A DNA stretch of 64,000 nucleotides from Microvirga sp. (GTDB lineage: Bacteria > Pseudomonadota > Alphaproteobacteria > Rhizobiales > Beijerinckiaceae), in NCBI RefSeq assembly GCF_014699075.1, contig NZ_JACXAB010000003.1:62001-126000 (forward strand), in the 5' to 3' direction. The position numbers and the translations under genes are program-made. Shown one piece after another: positions 56,864 through 64,000 of the stretch. The stretch's first letter is position 1. The number at the start of each line of letters is the position of its first letter. The notes below the pieces were generated by a model, which searched no databases, was not told the origin of the DNA, and was given only the letters and a program-made list of their open reading frames with translations.

Positions 56864-58006
56864 TCAGTAATTGATCGCTGCAAAGAACATGGCAAAGAGG
56901 CCATCGAGCACGATGACCATGAAAATGGCCTTCACCACCGAGGAGGTGACGTGGCGGCCGAGCGACTCCGCGGAGCCTGCGACCGCCATGCCTTCCAGGG
57001 TCGCGATGATTCCGATGACCACCGCCATGAAGGGCGCCTTGATGAGACCGACCAGGAAGGTGTTGAGGCTCACGGCAGCCCTGAGACGGTCGAGGAAGAT
57101 GTCGGGGCTGATGCCGCCATAGACCCAGGTGGTCAGGCCGCCGCCCACGAGGGCCGCGATAGACGCGATGAAGGTGAGGAGCGGCAGGCCGATGATGAGG
57201 GCCAGGATGCGCGGGACGATCAGGACCTCGATGGGGTCGAGGCCCATGACCCGCAGGGCATCGATTTCCTCGCGCATCTTCATGGACCCGATCTCGGCCG
57301 TGAACGCCGAACCGGAACGGCCCGCAACCATGATCGAGGTCAGCAGCACGCCCAGCTCGCGCAGAACCAGGATGCCGATGAGGTCAATGACGAAGGGCGT
57401 CGCGCCGAACTTGATCAGCTGGAAGATGCCCTGCTGGGACACGATGCAGCCGACCAGGAACGAGATCAGCACGATGATGGGCACGCCGCGATAGGCGATC
57501 TGCTCCAGCTGGTTGATCACCGCGACACCCCGGAAGCGGCGGGGATGGATGACCACGCGCACCATCGCGGCAACGAGTTCGCCCAGGAAGCGGACGCCGC
57601 CGACCAGATCCTTGCCGGCCCCGGCCACGCTCTGGCCCACATCGACCAGGAAATCGACCGACCGGGCCTGGCGGGGCTTCGGCTTGCCCTCGAAGTCGCG
57701 GTAGGCCGCCTCCTCCAGGAGGATCTTCTGTTCCGGCGAGGCGTTGGCGAAATCCGCCTGTCCCTTGGCCGACAGCTCATGGCGGGTCCGGTCAAGCGTC
57801 CAGGCGCCGAGGGTGTCGAGACGCTCGACGCCGCTGAGATCGAAGAGCACGGGGAAGTTTTGGGCCTCCGCCTCGATCTCGCCGACAAGGGCCTCGACGC
57901 GCTGGGCATGCGGCGCCGTCCAGGGACCGGACAGACGCACAATCGTCTGCCCGCCTGCGCGGTCGATCGTCATGTCCGGCTCTTGAGCCAGGGTGCCCTG
58001 CGCCAC
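56864..58006 (-). CDS. MlaE-family lipid transport permease with N-terminal STAS domain
   Basis: A 380-residue protein. An N-terminal STAS (MlaB-like) domain occupies about residues 12-100 (FPVLFDLSGVERLDTLGAWT), fused to an MlaE permease with 5-6 helices (VPIIVLISFLVGCIVSQQGI, FVIDLIGILVLRELGVLLTS, and the conserved AGRSGSAFTAEIGSMKMREE IDALRVMGLDP region). In E. coli MlaB is a separate protein. The start is uncertain: GTG 58006 has AAGGGA 6 bases upstream; ATG 57973 is the next option and TTG 58090 the longest. First gene of the operon. No MlaC-type periplasmic carrier gene is seen nearby. Confidence 0.9.
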   Translation of the reverse strand: MAQGTLAQEPDMTIDRAGGQTIVRLSGPWTAPHAQRVEALVGEIEAEAQNFPVLFDLSGVERLDTLGAWTLDRTRHELSAKGQADFANASPEQKILLEEAAYRDFEGKPKPRQARSVDFLVDVGQSVAGAGKDLVGGVRFLGELVAAMVRVVIHPRRFRGVAVINQLEQIAYRGVPIIVLISFLVGCIVSQQGIFQLIKFGATPFVIDLIGILVLRELGVLLTSIMVAGRSGSAFTAEIGSMKMREEIDALRVMGLDPIEVLIVPRILALIIGLPLLTFIASIAALVGGGLTTWVYGGISPDIFLDRLRAAVSLNTFLVGLIKAPFMAVVIGIIATLEGMAVAGSAESLGRHVTSSVVKAIFMVIVLDGLFAMFFAAINY

Positions 58007-58114
58007 GATTGTCCCTTCGGCATTGATTCCGCTTGGTGATAGCGTGTCATTGCGCCACAAGTCGAGACGAACTTCATCACGAGCAGCCAAGAGTCATCAC
58101 GAGAAGTCACGAGA

Positions 58115-59098
58115 ATGCGTCAGCTCACCGTTTCCATCGACCGTTTTCCCATTGCCGGAAAGTTCACGATCGCCAGAGGCTCCCGCACGGAGGCTGTTGT
58201 GGTGACCGCCACGATCACCGAGGGTGGAGCCGTCGGGCATGGGGAATGCGTGCCCTACCCGCGCTATGGTGAGACGGTCGAGGGCGTGGCAGCGGCCATC
58301 GAGGCCATCCGCCCCCGGATCGAGGAAGTCCTGACCCGCGAGGCGCTCCAGAGCCTGATGCCGGCCGGCGCGGCCCGGAACGCGGTCGATTGCGCTCTCT
58401 GGGATCTCGACGCCAAGCGCTCCGGCATCCGCGCCCATGTGACCGCAGGCCTCACCCGCTGGCCGCCGGTGACCACCGCCTACACGATCAGCCTCGACAC
58501 CCCTGAAGGCATGGCCGAGGCCGCCGCAAAGGCGTCTGAGCGACCGATCCTCAAGGTGAAGTTCGGCGCTCCCGCCGGCGATATCGAGCGGATCAAGGCG
58601 GTACGCCGCGCGGCTCCCCAGGCGACGCTCATCGCCGACGCCAACGAGGGCTGGACCGAAGCGAACATCGAACAGCACCTCGCAGCCTGCGCGGAGGCAG
58701 GCTATGCCCTGGTGGAGCAGCCACTGCCGGCCAAAGAAGACGGTTATTTGAGCCGGATCTCGCGTCCCGTGCCGATCCTGGCGGACGAGAGCGTGCACGA
58801 CCGGGCTAGCCTCGACCGGCTTGTGGGCCTTTACGACCTCGTCAACATCAAGCTCGACAAGACCGGTGGCCTCACGGAGGCACTGGCTCTCGCCGATGCG
58901 GCGGAGGCCAAGGGTTTTTCCATCATGATCGGCTGCATGGTCGGCACCTCACTTGCGATGGCCCCGGCCCTGGTGCTGGCGCCTCGCTCCCGCTTCGTCG
59001 ATCTCGACGGTCCGCTCCTGTTGGCCAAGGACCGGGAGCCCGGCCTGCGCTACGAGGGCAGCATCGTCTACCCGCCGGAGCCCGCCCTCTGGGGCTGA
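58115..59098 (+). CDS. L-Ala-D/L-Glu (dipeptide) epimerase
   Basis: A 327-residue member of the enolase superfamily, muconate-lactonising subgroup. Catalytic features are a KxK pair in LKVKFG, the metal ligands in IADANEGW, VEQPLP and ILADESVHD, and the opposite Lys in NIKLDKTGG. In E. coli the related YcjG epimerises L-Ala-D-Glu from murein recycling. ATG 58115 begins MRQLTVSIDRFPIAGKF. The gene is divergent from the Mla operon and overlaps the convergent MFS gene by 31 bases. Confidence 0.88.
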   Translation: MRQLTVSIDRFPIAGKFTIARGSRTEAVVVTATITEGGAVGHGECVPYPRYGETVEGVAAAIEAIRPRIEEVLTREALQSLMPAGAARNAVDCALWDLDAKRSGIRAHVTAGLTRWPPVTTAYTISLDTPEGMAEAAAKASERPILKVKFGAPAGDIERIKAVRRAAPQATLIADANEGWTEANIEQHLAACAEAGYALVEQPLPAKEDGYLSRISRPVPILADESVHDRASLDRLVGLYDLVNIKLDKTGGLTEALALADAAEAKGFSIMIGCMVGTSLAMAPALVLAPRSRFVDLDGPLLLAKDREPGLRYEGSIVYPPEPALWG

Positions 59099-60249
59099 TT
59101 CCTCTGCATCCTTACGACAACCAGCATCAGCAGAACCCCGATGGCGCCCAAAGGAGCCATCGCGGCAAAGACGCCCGCTCCCACTTCGCTGTAGATCATG
59201 CCGCTGACCACGGTTGAGGCGGCCGTCGTCAGAGCCGCGAGCGATCCGTAGATACCCTGCGCCCTGCCTCTGGCCTGCATGGGAGCAAGCGCCGTCAGGG
59301 CCGCCATGGTGCCGATATGGGTCGCGGCGAACGACAGGGCGTGCATGGCCTGAAGGACGAACATGACCTCCACGCCGGGCTGGAGCGACATGATCGTGAA
59401 GCGGATCGCCGCCGCGGCCGATCCGATCAGGATGAGCCCGACGCCGGATCCACGCCCGACGGCCCGGCCGAGGAAGATAAAGACCAAAATCTCGGTGATC
59501 ACGCCGGCGGCCCAGAAATAGCCGATGACCTCGTCGGAGAAGCCGATGGAGCGCCAGTAAATGCTGGCAAAGGCATTGAGCGCGCCGTGGCTGCCCTGGG
59601 TCGCAGCACCCGCAATCAGCACGATCCACAGGATGAGCGACAGCTTCGGAGGGGCTTGGTCCTTTCTGGGCTCATCCTCGGTCGAGGACTCAGGGACATC
59701 GTGAGGCACCACCATGAGGGTGGCGACGATGCCAAGGATGGGGATGATCGTCAGGGCGACGATCACGGCATCCGCGCCGAACGCCCCCACCAGATAGCCG
59801 CCGATGATGTTGGTGATGAAGAAGGCCACCGAGCCGGCACCCCGGATCCGGCCGTAGTTGAGGCCTGAGTGCTTCTGAACCGCATTGGTGGAGACGAGGT
59901 CGTTGCCCGGAATGATGCAGGACTGCGCAATGGCCACGAGGGCCACGAGGGCGATGATTGCAATGTTGCTGTCGCTGAGCAGGAACAGGGGAAAGCCGAT
60001 CAGCTGACCCAGGTGGCTTGCCAGAAGGAGCCGCCGCGCCCCGAAGGAGCGATCCGCGAGGCTCATGAGCGGCGCGGTCGCCAGGATGCGCACGACGATG
60101 GGGATCGCGACGACGAACCCGATCAGCGTCGGCGACAGATCCTTGCTCTGCAGCCAGAGCGGGAAGAACGGCAGGTACATCCCGTGGCTGGTGAAGCTGG
60201 CGGCCTGAAGGGCGCCCAGCCGAAGTTCGAGAGCAGTGAGCGGGCGCAT
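59068..60249 (-). CDS. MFS transporter, HcaT/MFS_1_like type
   Basis: A 393-residue transporter with 12 helices. The start RLGALQAASFTSHGMYLPFF and PLWLQSKDLSPTLIGFVVAI, the loop LADRSFGARRLLLASHLGQL and LNYGRIRGAGSVAFFITNII match the 3-phenylpropionate-permease-like group of the major facilitator superfamily. The substrate is unknown. The 31-base convergent overlap with the epimerase gene could let read-through transcripts pair, but no functional link is established. Confidence 0.85.
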   Translation of the reverse strand: MRPLTALELRLGALQAASFTSHGMYLPFFPLWLQSKDLSPTLIGFVVAIPIVVRILATAPLMSLADRSFGARRLLLASHLGQLIGFPLFLLSDSNIAIIALVALVAIAQSCIIPGNDLVSTNAVQKHSGLNYGRIRGAGSVAFFITNIIGGYLVGAFGADAVIVALTIIPILGIVATLMVVPHDVPESSTEDEPRKDQAPPKLSLILWIVLIAGAATQGSHGALNAFASIYWRSIGFSDEVIGYFWAAGVITEILVFIFLGRAVGRGSGVGLILIGSAAAAIRFTIMSLQPGVEVMFVLQAMHALSFAATHIGTMAALTALAPMQARGRAQGIYGSLAALTTAASTVVSGMIYSEVGAGVFAAMAPLGAIGVLLMLVVVRMQRNQPQRAGSGG

Positions 60250-60299
60250 CGCGTGCAGGGTCTTCCGGGGCCAAAATGGCTTAAATCAACAAGAATACG

Positions 60300-60896
60300 G
60301 TGCAAGACACCCTCTCTAAAGCGTTAGAGGGGTTGAGCGAGCAGCCGCTTTGGACCCATCTGATGGGAGAGTGGAATCAAACCCTGGCGCAGATGGATCC
60401 CGGCACCATGCCCGATGAAGAGACAGACGTCACGCTCAGTGACCTGGATTTCGACACCATCGAAGCCGCCGTCATGGAAACCGCCCGCGGCCGCTGGTTC
60501 CTGAAGGAATATGCCAGGCGCAACCGCCACGCCGATACCCAGGCCGTGCTCGAGGCCTTGGATCGCCTGAAGGACAGGCCGCTCGACGCCGGCACAGTCG
60601 CTCCCCTCAAAGCCTACCTGGAAGAGTTGGCCGCCACGATCCGGCGGACCATGGAGGAGGTGCGATCTTTCCCGGCAAGCGAGACGGCCGATTTGTCGGA
60701 GGCGGAGCTTCAGCAGGCTGCCGAACAGCGCATCCGGCAGATGATCCGGACTCTCCTCTATCTCGAAGGGCGAATCCAGCACATGATCGACGTCAACAAG
60801 GTCGAGATCGAGCGCACCGACGTCTCGCTGGAAGCCGGCCCTTTCGACGGTGAGAAGGCCCGGGATCTCCATCCTCACCCTGCCTTCCTGATGTAG
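60300..60896 (+). CDS. Conserved hypothetical protein, helical, with a VMETARGRWFLKEYARRNR motif
   Basis: A 198-residue, mostly helical protein of unknown function. The segment FDTIEAAVMETARGRWFLKE YARRNRHADT is a motif I recognise from other Rhizobiales proteins without a known role. It is followed by helices (LKAYLEELAATIRRTMEEVR and AAEQRIRQMIRTLLYLEGRI) and a polar end. No signal or membrane helix. The GTG start at 60300 lacks a good ribosome-binding site, so the true start could lie slightly inside. It converges on the Agt-like gene. Confidence 0.7.
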   Translation: MQDTLSKALEGLSEQPLWTHLMGEWNQTLAQMDPGTMPDEETDVTLSDLDFDTIEAAVMETARGRWFLKEYARRNRHADTQAVLEALDRLKDRPLDAGTVAPLKAYLEELAATIRRTMEEVRSFPASETADLSEAELQQAAEQRIRQMIRTLLYLEGRIQHMIDVNKVEIERTDVSLEAGPFDGEKARDLHPHPAFLM

Positions 60897-60905
60897 AGAC
60901 GGCCG

Positions 60906-61910
60906 CTACCCTGCGTGTGCGGTCTCGATATTCGAGAAGAACTGCCGGGCGCTCTCCTGCCAGGTGAAGGTCTCTCCATAGGCCCGGCAGCTTTCATGAG
61001 GGATGTCGAGCGCCTCGAGGGCTGCCTGCCGCAGATCCCCATTGAGGATGCCGCAGCCAGACGCGCCGATCACATCCATGGGACCCGTCACCGGGAAAGC
61101 CGCGATGGGCAGTCCCGAGGCGAGCGCCTCGAGCAGGACGATGCCGAAGGTGTCGGTGAGGCTCGGGAAGACGAACACATCCGCCGAGGCATAGACACGC
61201 GCGAGATCCTCGCCCGTGAGCGGGCCGAGGAAGCGAACCGCAGGGTATTTCACCGCCAGCTCAAGCCGCGAAGGGCCATCGCCGACGATGACCTTGGTGC
61301 CGGGAAGATCGAGGCCAAGGAAAGCCTCCAGGTTCTTCTCAACGGCGACGCGTCCCACATAGAGGAAGACGGGCGCCGCCGCGTCCAGAACCCGCTCCTT
61401 GCGCGGCCGGAACAAGGTTGTGTCGACGCCACGCGTCCAGCGCATGATGTTCCTGAAGCCACGTCTCGTCAGTTCTCGCTCGAGGGAGGGTGTGCTCACC
61501 ATCATGGCGCGGGCGCTCTGATGAAAGCGCAGGAGCGCCCTGTAGGACCAGGATTCGGGGATCGGCGTACGGGCGGCAACATATTCGGGAAAGCGCGTGT
61601 GGTAGCTGGTGGTGAAGGCCCGTCGCTGCCGCGAGCAGGCGAGGCGCATGGCCAGACCGATCGGCCCCTCGGTCGCGATGTGGACGTGGGTGGGACTCAC
61701 CTCGTCGAGGTGGCTAGCAATGCTCCCCGGCGTTGCCAGGGAGAGACGGATTTCCGGATAGGTCGGCATGGGAAAGGAGCGGAAGCGCTCCGGCGTGAGG
61801 AAGACGATTTCGGCGCCGAAGCGCGGCGCTTCCTCGGCCATGTGCTCCAGCGAGCGCACCACGCCGTTGATCTGGGGACGCCATGCATCGGTGGCGATCA
61901 GCACGCGCAT
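60906..61910 (-). CDS. Agt-like glycosyltransferase (GT4 family)
   Basis: A 334-residue GT-B enzyme. The N terminus MRVLIATDAWRPQINGVVRS and PTYPEIRLSLATPGSIA match the group including Agt, which transfers sugars to diacylglycerol. The donor-binding half shows VFLYVGRVAVEKNLEAFLGL, KVIVGDGPSRLEL and the EX7E motif in FPSLTDTFGIVLLEALASGL. It overlaps the PlcP-like gene by one base (TGATG), the same pairing known for phosphate-limited lipid remodelling: PlcP frees diacylglycerol from phospholipids and Agt turns it into glycolipid. The sugar donor (UDP-glucose or UDP-glucuronate) is not decided by the sequence. Confidence 0.82.
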   Translation of the reverse strand: MRVLIATDAWRPQINGVVRSLEHMAEEAPRFGAEIVFLTPERFRSFPMPTYPEIRLSLATPGSIASHLDEVSPTHVHIATEGPIGLAMRLACSRQRRAFTTSYHTRFPEYVAARTPIPESWSYRALLRFHQSARAMMVSTPSLERELTRRGFRNIMRWTRGVDTTLFRPRKERVLDAAAPVFLYVGRVAVEKNLEAFLGLDLPGTKVIVGDGPSRLELAVKYPAVRFLGPLTGEDLARVYASADVFVFPSLTDTFGIVLLEALASGLPIAAFPVTGPMDVIGASGCGILNGDLRQAALEALDIPHESCRAYGETFTWQESARQFFSNIETAHAG

Positions 61911-62722
61911 CAGGCTGCCCGCTCGCTGAGCTTCGGAACATCGGCGCTCTGTTCCGCGGCCTTTTCCAGCTGAACGTCCGTCCAGCGGACGAGCTGGAAG
62001 GAGCCGTCGTAATGCTCGACCACGGCGGTGCAGGATTCGACCCAGTCACCCGTGTTTACATAAGCCACCCCGAACTGGTCGTGCATGACCGCATGATGGA
62101 TGTGGCCGCAGATCACGCCGTCGGCCTCATGGCGCGCGGCCTCGGCAGCGAGCAGTTCCTCGAACCGGCTGATGTAGTTGACCGCGTTCTTGACCCTCAG
62201 CTTGGCCCAGGACGAGAGGGACCAGTAGGTCAGCCCGAGGCGCCGCCGGATCATGTTGAGATGGGTGTTGATGAAGAGAGCGGCCGTATAGGCCCCGTCC
62301 CCGAGGAGCGCCAGCCACCGGGCGTGCCGGACCACGAGATCGAACTGGTCCCCATGGATCACGAGGTAGCGCTTGCCGTCGGCGGCCTCGTGCAGGGCAT
62401 AATCCGCCAGCTCGATGCCTCCGAGATTGACCCCGAGATAATCGCGCAGGAACTCGTCATGATTGCCGGGGAGGTAGATGAGGCGGGCCCCTTTCCGCAC
62501 CTTGCGCAGGAGCTTCTGCACCACATCGTTATGCGTCTGCGGCCAGTACCAGCCCGATTTCAGCTTCCATCCGTCGACGATGTCGCCGACGAGATAGATG
62601 GTGTCAGCGTCATAAGCCTTGAGGAAGTCGAGCAACGCGTCTGCCTGGCACCCCCTGGTGCCGAGATGGAGGTCAGACAGAAACAGCGTTCGCACGCGAA
62701 TGGGATCTGCGTCCTGAGCCAT
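61910..62722 (-). CDS. plcP: PlcP-like phospholipase C (calcineurin-type metallophosphoesterase)
   Basis: A 270-residue metallophosphoesterase, often annotated as UDP-2,3-diacylglucosamine diphosphatase. Metal ligands are LFLSDLHLGTRG, YLVGDIVDGWKLKSG, LPGNHDEFLRD, VIHGDQFD and CGHIHHAVMHDQ. In Sinorhizobium, PlcP of this family cleaves phosphatidylcholine under phosphate starvation. Pairing with the Agt-like gene and the Pho-box-like repeats upstream support PlcP over LpxH. ATG 62722 (MAQDADPIRVRTLFLSDLHL) follows GGGGAGG; the frame to 62914 is leader. Confidence 0.82.
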   Translation of the reverse strand: MAQDADPIRVRTLFLSDLHLGTRGCQADALLDFLKAYDADTIYLVGDIVDGWKLKSGWYWPQTHNDVVQKLLRKVRKGARLIYLPGNHDEFLRDYLGVNLGGIELADYALHEAADGKRYLVIHGDQFDLVVRHARWLALLGDGAYTAALFINTHLNMIRRRLGLTYWSLSSWAKLRVKNAVNYISRFEELLAAEAARHEADGVICGHIHHAVMHDQFGVAYVNTGDWVESCTAVVEHYDGSFQLVRWTDVQLEKAAEQSADVPKLSERAA

Positions 62723-62777
62723 GGGCCTCCCCGACGAGCTTGCGGAACCGAGACAATCGGATTCGCATCTCGTCCCC

Positions 62778-62806
62778 ATGACGGTTTGCCTGCAGATTTG
62801 TGACGG
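62778..62806 (-). promoter_or_regulatory. Pho-box-like triple repeat upstream of plcP
   Basis: On the coding strand: CCGTCAC-AAAT-CTGCAGG-CAAA-CCGTCAT, three 7-base units starting exactly 11 bases apart. The PhoB consensus is CTGTCAT/C units with 4-base spacers. Outer units match 6 of 7; the middle one is weaker. It ends 56 bases before the start codon. Confidence 0.6.
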
Positions 62807-62843
62807 TCCGTGAAGACAATTCCAAGATGGCGTAGGTTGCCCT

Positions 62844-62895
62844 AAAGCATCGGACCCAAAAGTGGATTTGCACTTTTGGGATTGATCCGATGCTT
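62844..62895. repeat. Palindromic repeat, AAGCATCGGACCCAAAAGTG type
   Basis: AAGCATCGGA and CCCAAAAGTG are mirrored by CACTTTTGGG and TCCGATGCTT. A widespread Rhizobiales-type intergenic palindrome, by recall. It lies in the gap upstream of plcP. Confidence 0.8.
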
Positions 62896-62907
62896 CTTCC
62901 TTGATTG

Positions 62908-62980
62908 AGAGCATCGTGTGACCGGAAAACCGGGTCCACTTTTCGCTAGAGCGGCCCGCTGGGTCCGCACGATGCTCTAG
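62908..62980. repeat. Palindromic repeat, AGAGCATCGTG type
   Basis: Outer arms AGAGCATCGTG and CACGATGCTCT are perfect mirrors; inside are CCGGGTCCACTTTTCGC and GCTGGGTCCGC. It adjoins the previous palindrome and probably belongs to the same composite repeat. Confidence 0.8.
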
Positions 62981-63012
62981 AGGGTCCCCTGCGGATCAGA
63001 CGGAGACCATGG

Positions 63013-63261
63013 ATGAGCGTGCCTGACATCATAGGGCTGGCCGGAGTTGTGGCCTATCTGTCGGCCTACGGCCTGTTGCAGCTGGGAATCCTGAAGGCGG
63101 AGGATCTGCGCTATGCACTCCTCAATGCGGTCGGGGCGCTCCTGATCCTCTATTCGCTGATCTTCGATTTCAACCTGGCGTCCTTCGTGACGCAAGCGGC
63201 GTGGCTTGTTCTGACTCCCCTGGGCTACATTCGCTCACGCATGAAAGGCCGGACGACCTGA
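63013..63261 (+). CDS. Small membrane protein, CBU_0592-like
   Basis: An 82-residue protein with two to three membrane helices (IIGLAGVVAYLSAYGLLQLG, then LLNAVGALLILYSLIFDF and VTQAAWLVLTPLGYI). The pattern 'G..AYL.AY.LLQ.G', a later 'N..GA..ILYSL..DFN..S' and a basic end match a group named after Coxiella CBU_0592, of unknown function. ATG 63013 is preceded by ATG 63009 out of frame; GGAG lies at 63002. Confidence 0.75.
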   Translation: MSVPDIIGLAGVVAYLSAYGLLQLGILKAEDLRYALLNAVGALLILYSLIFDFNLASFVTQAAWLVLTPLGYIRSRMKGRTT

Positions 63262-63384
63262 ACCCGGACCAATCCCATGCACCCGGCGCAGGGGCTTTCG
63301 ACCCGAATGAGGCTTCACGCAGCCGCCTGAACGTGGTTGTCTGCCTCCCCTCGCCAGCGACCCACCCGTGACGATGCGCCTCCT

Positions 63385-64000
63385 GTGAAACCTCTCCTAG
63401 GGATATCCCTCAAAGTCTTGTCCGCCCTCGTCTTCACGATGATGTCGGCGACGCTCAAGACGATGATGGTCCGCTACCCGATCGGAGAAGTCGTGTTCTT
63501 CCGCTCGGCCTTTGCGCTGCTGCCGCTTCTGGTGTGGCTCAAATGGCAGGGGGATCTCATCAACGCGGTCAGGACGAGGAACGTCGTCGGGCATTTCAAG
63601 CGCGGCCTGATCGGCACGAGCGGCATGTATCTTGGCTTTGCGGCCCTGTCCTACCTGCCACTCCACGATGCCATCGCCATCGGCTATGCCTCGCCGCTGA
63701 TCGTCGTGATCCTGGCGGCGCTGCTTCTCAACGAGAAGGTCCGGGCCTACCGCTGGACGGCCGTCGGTATTGGGTTCGCGGGCGTTCTGATCATGCTCTC
63801 CCCCTATCTGAAGCTCGAGACCTTCTCAGGCGGTCTGGCTGCCGGCCCGACCCTGGGCGCCCTGTGCGCCTTCGCCGGCGCCTTCTGCTCCGCGGGCGCC
63901 ATGATCCAGGTGCGCCGCCTGACGGCGACCGAGAAGACGGGCGCCATCGTGTTCTATTTCTTCATCCTGGCGTCAGTCCTTTCCCTCTGCACGATCTTGC
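63385..64000 (+). CDS. DMT-superfamily (EamA) transporter, cut by window edge
   Basis: The visible 205 residues begin at GTG 63385 (MKPLLGISLKVLSALVFTMM) and show EamA-type helices: SATLKTMMVRYPIGEVVFFR, the loop RTRNVVGHFKRGLIGTSGMY, then AIAIGYASPLIVVILAALLL NEKV and the start of the second EamA repeat (GALCAFAGAFCSAGAMIQVR). Members export metabolites or amino acids. It runs off the right edge. An upstream in-frame TTG (63337) is a possible alternative start. Confidence 0.85.
   Translation, partial: MKPLLGISLKVLSALVFTMMSATLKTMMVRYPIGEVVFFRSAFALLPLLVWLKWQGDLINAVRTRNVVGHFKRGLIGTSGMYLGFAALSYLPLHDAIAIGYASPLIVVILAALLLNEKVRAYRWTAVGIGFAGVLIMLSPYLKLETFSGGLAAGPTLGALCAFAGAFCSAGAMIQVRRLTATEKTGAIVFYFFILASVLSLCTIL

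Noticed and set aside
61910..62722. Naming the metallophosphoesterase lpxH
   Set aside because: The motifs fit both, but the overlapping Agt-type gene and the Pho-box-like repeats favour PlcP. Many rhizobia make lipid A with LpxI instead.

Overview
The window is GC-rich chromosomal DNA from an alphaproteobacterium, most likely a Rhizobiales member close to Microvirga/Methylobacterium. That assignment is inferred from gene content: a 1594-residue protein resembling the growth pole ring protein of polar-growing Rhizobiales, the alaS-recA-cckA-FliO-like-dksA neighbourhood, a RecA whose N terminus looks rhizobial, an alphaproteobacterial GAAC-N7-GAAC SOS box, and palindromic intergenic repeats of a kind common in this order. 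I saw no tRNA or rRNA gene, CRISPR array, plasmid function or prophage. The contig is cut inside a ccdA-like gene on the left and a DMT transporter on the right.

Layout. 0-6 kb: cut CcdA protein, P1 (DmpA-type) peptidase, a LuxR-type regulator split by an IS256-family element, a DadA-like oxidase and rpe. 6-19.6 kb: first RTX protein, purB, small hydrolase, LTXXQ protein, rpsD, murI with a secreted hydrolase, trmJ, a lipoprotein, a secreted phospholipase A2-like protein, icd, a GFA-family protein, and a DUF2231 plus sugar-dehydrogenase pair. 19.6-31 kb: alaS, recA, cckA, a FliO-like gene, dksA and a YcjF/YcjX-type pair. 31-36 kb: two tandem RTX genes. 36-45 kb: an unrecognised protein, GNAT, SixA-like phosphatase, MoxR ATPase, PLP enzyme, Kef-type antiporter, VWA protein, a membrane protein, UspA and ferredoxin. 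45.5-53.5 kb: the growth-pole-ring-like gene and a fourth RTX gene. 53.7-58 kb: an Mla-type lipid transport operon (MlaE-MlaF-MlaD-PqiC). 58-64 kb: dipeptide epimerase, MFS transporter, a small conserved gene, a PlcP-Agt lipid-remodelling pair, a two-helix membrane protein and an EamA transporter.

How the parts connect. Perfect TTAA-N7-TTAA motifs (CtrA-box pattern) lie on both sides of cckA, the kinase at the head of the CtrA phosphorelay; one faces recA, next to an SOS box, and one faces the FliO-like gene. The PlcP-Agt pair is preceded by three 7-bp Pho-box-like repeats at an exact 11-bp period, which fits phosphate-starvation control of membrane lipid exchange. Four RTX proteins share a C-terminal block of about 100 residues that looks like a type I secretion tail. 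Two of them carry single-base frameshifts, while none of the housekeeping genes checked does.

Decay and mobility. The IS256-family element has imperfect inverted repeats and an 8-bp target duplication. Removing it restores one 374-residue reading frame across the interrupted regulator. Its own transposase is frameshifted. Four copies of one long palindromic repeat family, plus several other palindromes, sit between genes.
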